Source: Epiperipatus broadwayi (lineage: Eukaryota > Onychophora > Udeonychophora > Euonychophora > Peripatidae). Taken from it: 64,000 nt of DNA. The notes under the pieces are model-generated. The model was not told the DNA's origin. It worked only from the letters and a program-made list of their open reading frames with translations, and ran no database searches. Of this stretch, positions 61,542 to 64,000 are shown piece after piece. The stretch spans positions 498,001 through 562,000 of the forward strand of contig JAQFVV010006643.1 in NCBI GenBank assembly GCA_028023455.1. Direction: 5' to 3'. Positions within the stretch are counted from its first letter, which is position 1, and each line of letters starts with the position of its first letter. The position numbers were made by a program, and so were the translations under genes.

Positions 61542-64000
61542 ATGTTCTGCAAAATAGCTGGCATAAACATTCGCGGCATCAACTCAATCGATAGAGTTCT
61601 TGCTATTAAAAACTGGCTCTCACTCTGCTCCCCACATATACTTCTTATGGGCGAAACCAAACATCACTATAAGACTGACCATAAAATAATATCTCTTCTC
61701 TCTCGGATTTACTAGATTTTCCATCGGCCATTCAGCTTCAGGTGGAGTCGGTATTCTTCTTAGCAAATCAGCACCACCAAAAAGTTTCAACATTCTATTC
61801 CTAGATGCCAATATTATTATTATAGAAATAGATTATTGGGGTTATCCGATCATCATAGCTTATATTTATACAGCCAAAGACACCTCTCAATATCTAAAAA
61901 TAGTTCATATCCTAAATGCCATCAACGCTAGCAGAGCCTCCCCTACCATTCTTCTCAGAGACTTTAACACCACCTACAATGACTTCAACAAGAGATTTTT
62001 GCATCTAATAAATCGCAGATTAATGTGTGGAGAGGGCTTCTTCCCACCCGAAGCCTACTCTTTCTATACTAAAACTAAAAAGTCCCTAATTGATCTGGTT
62101 TACTACACCCCAGACCTCCATTTCAACCTTGATGCAGCCTTAACCCCTGTTGCTTTCTCCGATCATATGGCTCTGATCTTACAACTCACGCCTATCTCAA
62201 TCCCTACACCTATAGATGGACCTGGAAAAACCATGCGCATGATCACCCAATCAAACATGACTGAAGCGATAGTGTCTGAGTCATACATCTATTTCCAGAA
62301 AATAAACATCCTTTCCCTCCCTGCTGAGGAGGGCTGGTTTTCCTTCATCGGAATTCTTCAGTCCATATTAAATCACCACACCAGGAAAATCAAAGGACCA
62401 AATGGTCTTCTAAATGACCTAACAGACATTAATATACAACTTCAAGCATCACAGCAAAATTTCACAAATACAGAAAAAATTATCTTCCTTAAAAACCTCT
62501 ACAAAATCAAGCAAAAATCCCTTGCAGAATATATTTCCATCAGAAGAGCCAAATGCTTCTTAGCACAACAACACTGCTGGATGAGAGACTACCTCAGATG
62601 GGCACTGGGTTACAATAAAAAACAAATCACTCCCACATCCATTTATACTAATGGTACCAATCTCATTGGCTATCCAATGATGCAGCACATCAGCAAACAA
62701 TTCTGCCAATTAATGCAAATAGATGGAGCCCCTCCAGTAAACAGCTGGTTGGATGCTGGAGACCCCAACGAACATGGCATCACAGAAATCCAAATTAAAA
62801 AGAAGATATCATCACTCCCTGACAGCATTCATCCTGGCCTTCACGGCATCCCAAATTTCCTTCTCAAACACCTCAGTCAATTCACTGTTCCAATTATTAA
62901 AAAAATGATAGATCACCTAGCTTCCGGCTACAGAAACATAGCAGATCTTTACCCTGTGGCACTTGTGCCTTTTATTAAAAAAGCAAAACCACTAAACGAC
63001 ATTAACAGTATCCGACCAATATCCATGACCCCACTGCTTATCAAGATTATAGAGTCAGTCATTAAGGACCAAATCCAACCTCAAATTCTTAGCAATATCT
63101 CGCCAAACCAATACGGAAAAAAGGGATCATCAACCTCGCATGCTATGTCCAATATAACTGCACTGTTCAATCATATCAGAGTACATCGTAAATCCAAACC
63201 TATTGCCATCCAACTGGATGTTGCAGCAGCATTCGATTCAGTACAGATCAACACCCTTCTGGATATTCTGATGGAATACGACATTCCAGCTGCAATTGTT
63301 CAGATTATCAGCAATCTGCTCAACAACAGAGAGATTTTTCTCTCTCTTGATGGCAAGATCACTCCAGGTTTCAAGCCATACAAGTCGATCCCTCAAGGAT
63401 CTCCGCTCAGTGCCCTTTTCTTCACAGCATACATCAACCCTCTTCTGGTGGATATAGAAAAAAACCTCCCTGGAATATTCCTTCCTTCTCTCAATAAAGA
63501 TTTCAATGTATTCGCATACATAGATGACATCATGGTTGTGCTTCCCACCATTAAATACCTTCCCCATCTCATGAACATCTTAAACAGAAATACAGTGAAA
63601 CTTGGCCTACAAATAAATTTTAACAAATCTTCCATCTGGAAGATAATGTCTGGTAAACAAATCAACTCTCCCTTTTCTGCTAAACCACAAAGATACCTTG
63701 GCTTCCCAATCTTCAAACCTCCAACTGCAATGGCAAGAATGATTCAAGATGCAATCCTCCAATCAACTGAAGCCATCACCACTTCACTCTCTAGAGTATA
63801 CCTTTCATTATATGGAAAGGTTAGCCTCCTCAACATGATCATAATGCCAAAAATCTCATATTATCTTCCATTCATTAAAATCACTAAACAGTTTCAAAAT
63901 AAAATTAACTGATTATGCACCAAACTTCTCTGGAGAGGAAGGACTGTTGCCATTAGCTTCGGAGGTATCCAACGACCACACAGGTTCAATGGACTGTCAT
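61542..64000 (+). pseudogene. LINE ORF2 (APE endonuclease and reverse transcriptase), partial
   Basis: Begins MFCKIAGINIRGINSIDRVL at 61542. The endonuclease has LLMGETK, a frameshift near 61700 (TAG at 61713), then SASGGVGILLSK, LLRDFNTTYND (usual GDFN, here RDFN) and AFSDHMALIL (SDH). The reverse transcriptase has SIRPISMTPLLIKIIESVIK, NQYGKKGSSTSHAM, QLDVAAAFDSVQ (63212-63245), SIPQGSPLSALFF and the catalytic FAYIDDIMVV (63511-63540; YIDD in place of FADD). Then comes a thumb region LYGKVSLLNMIIMPKISYYL. A TGA at 63910 interrupts KIN-LCTKLLWRGRTVAISF. The KISY-YLP...LLW layout and the CCHC in ORF1 suggest L1/Tx1-like affinity, which is tentative. The C-terminus and 3' end lie beyond the window. 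ORF2 nicks the target DNA and copies the element RNA into it. Confidence 0.85.

Noticed and set aside
63238-63716. Minus-strand frames of 109 and 107 residues opposite the reverse transcriptase
   Set aside because: They are shadows of the RT coding strand.

Overview
The window reads as AT-rich animal nuclear DNA made mostly of decayed transposable elements. Three things suggest a spiralian, probably a mollusc and perhaps a cephalopod: the two cysteine-rich somatomedin-B (SMB) ectodomain genes, the tRNA-derived SINEs, and the mixture of RTE, Penelope-like, L1/Tx1-like LINE, hAT-like and foldback elements. The organism call is inference; no single feature fixes it. There is no bacterial-type operon, CRISPR array, rRNA or functional tRNA.

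Only two sequences look like live host genes. Both are on the minus strand, about 20 kb apart: a 370-residue protein at 4753-5865 and a 365-residue protein at 25875-26972. Each is a single open exon with a signal peptide, an N-terminal SMB-type cysteine knot, and two copies of a module that opens with C-x3-W and closes with YxNxxCAxCN. Each has an AATAAA signal about 95 bases after its stop. Neither contains membrane helices after the leader, so both are predicted to be secreted.

The rest, left to right: SINE (2.4 kb), small foldback (4.1 kb), short foldback with perfect 27-base ends (8.2 kb), a 332-base tandem repeat (10.0-10.9 kb), a broken RTE retrotransposon on the minus strand in two colinear blocks (12.5-14.3 and 17.4-19.1 kb), a 1-kb palindrome whose left arm encodes a Penelope-type GIY-YIG tail (22.4-23.4 kb), another foldback (23.9 kb), direct repeats and microsatellites (27.6-28.7 kb), SINE (29.3 kb), an inverted plus direct repeat cluster (32.0-32.9 kb), and a LINE tail (34.6 kb). 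Then come copies of one foldback family (35.2, 42.0 and 45.9 kb, related to the 8.2-kb element), a hAT-like terminal-repeat element enclosing a Penelope-like reverse transcriptase (37.7-39.5 kb), a LINE fragment (39.6-41.0 kb), a hAT transposase tail (44.4-45.1 kb), a LINE tail (51.0-51.5 kb), minisatellites with a possible solo LTR (52.0-53.8 kb), and a duplicated segment (54.7-55.4 and 57.2-58.2 kb) whose second copy carries a palindromic insertion. The window ends inside a LINE that begins near 58.8 kb, with gag-like ORF1, endonuclease and reverse transcriptase still readable but interrupted by frameshifts.

I did not find a convincing undescribed system. The items most worth checking are the ectodomain-only SMB gene pair, the Penelope-bearing palindrome, the foldback family, and the Penelope-like RT whose within-segment premature stops all seem to fall at tryptophan codons.
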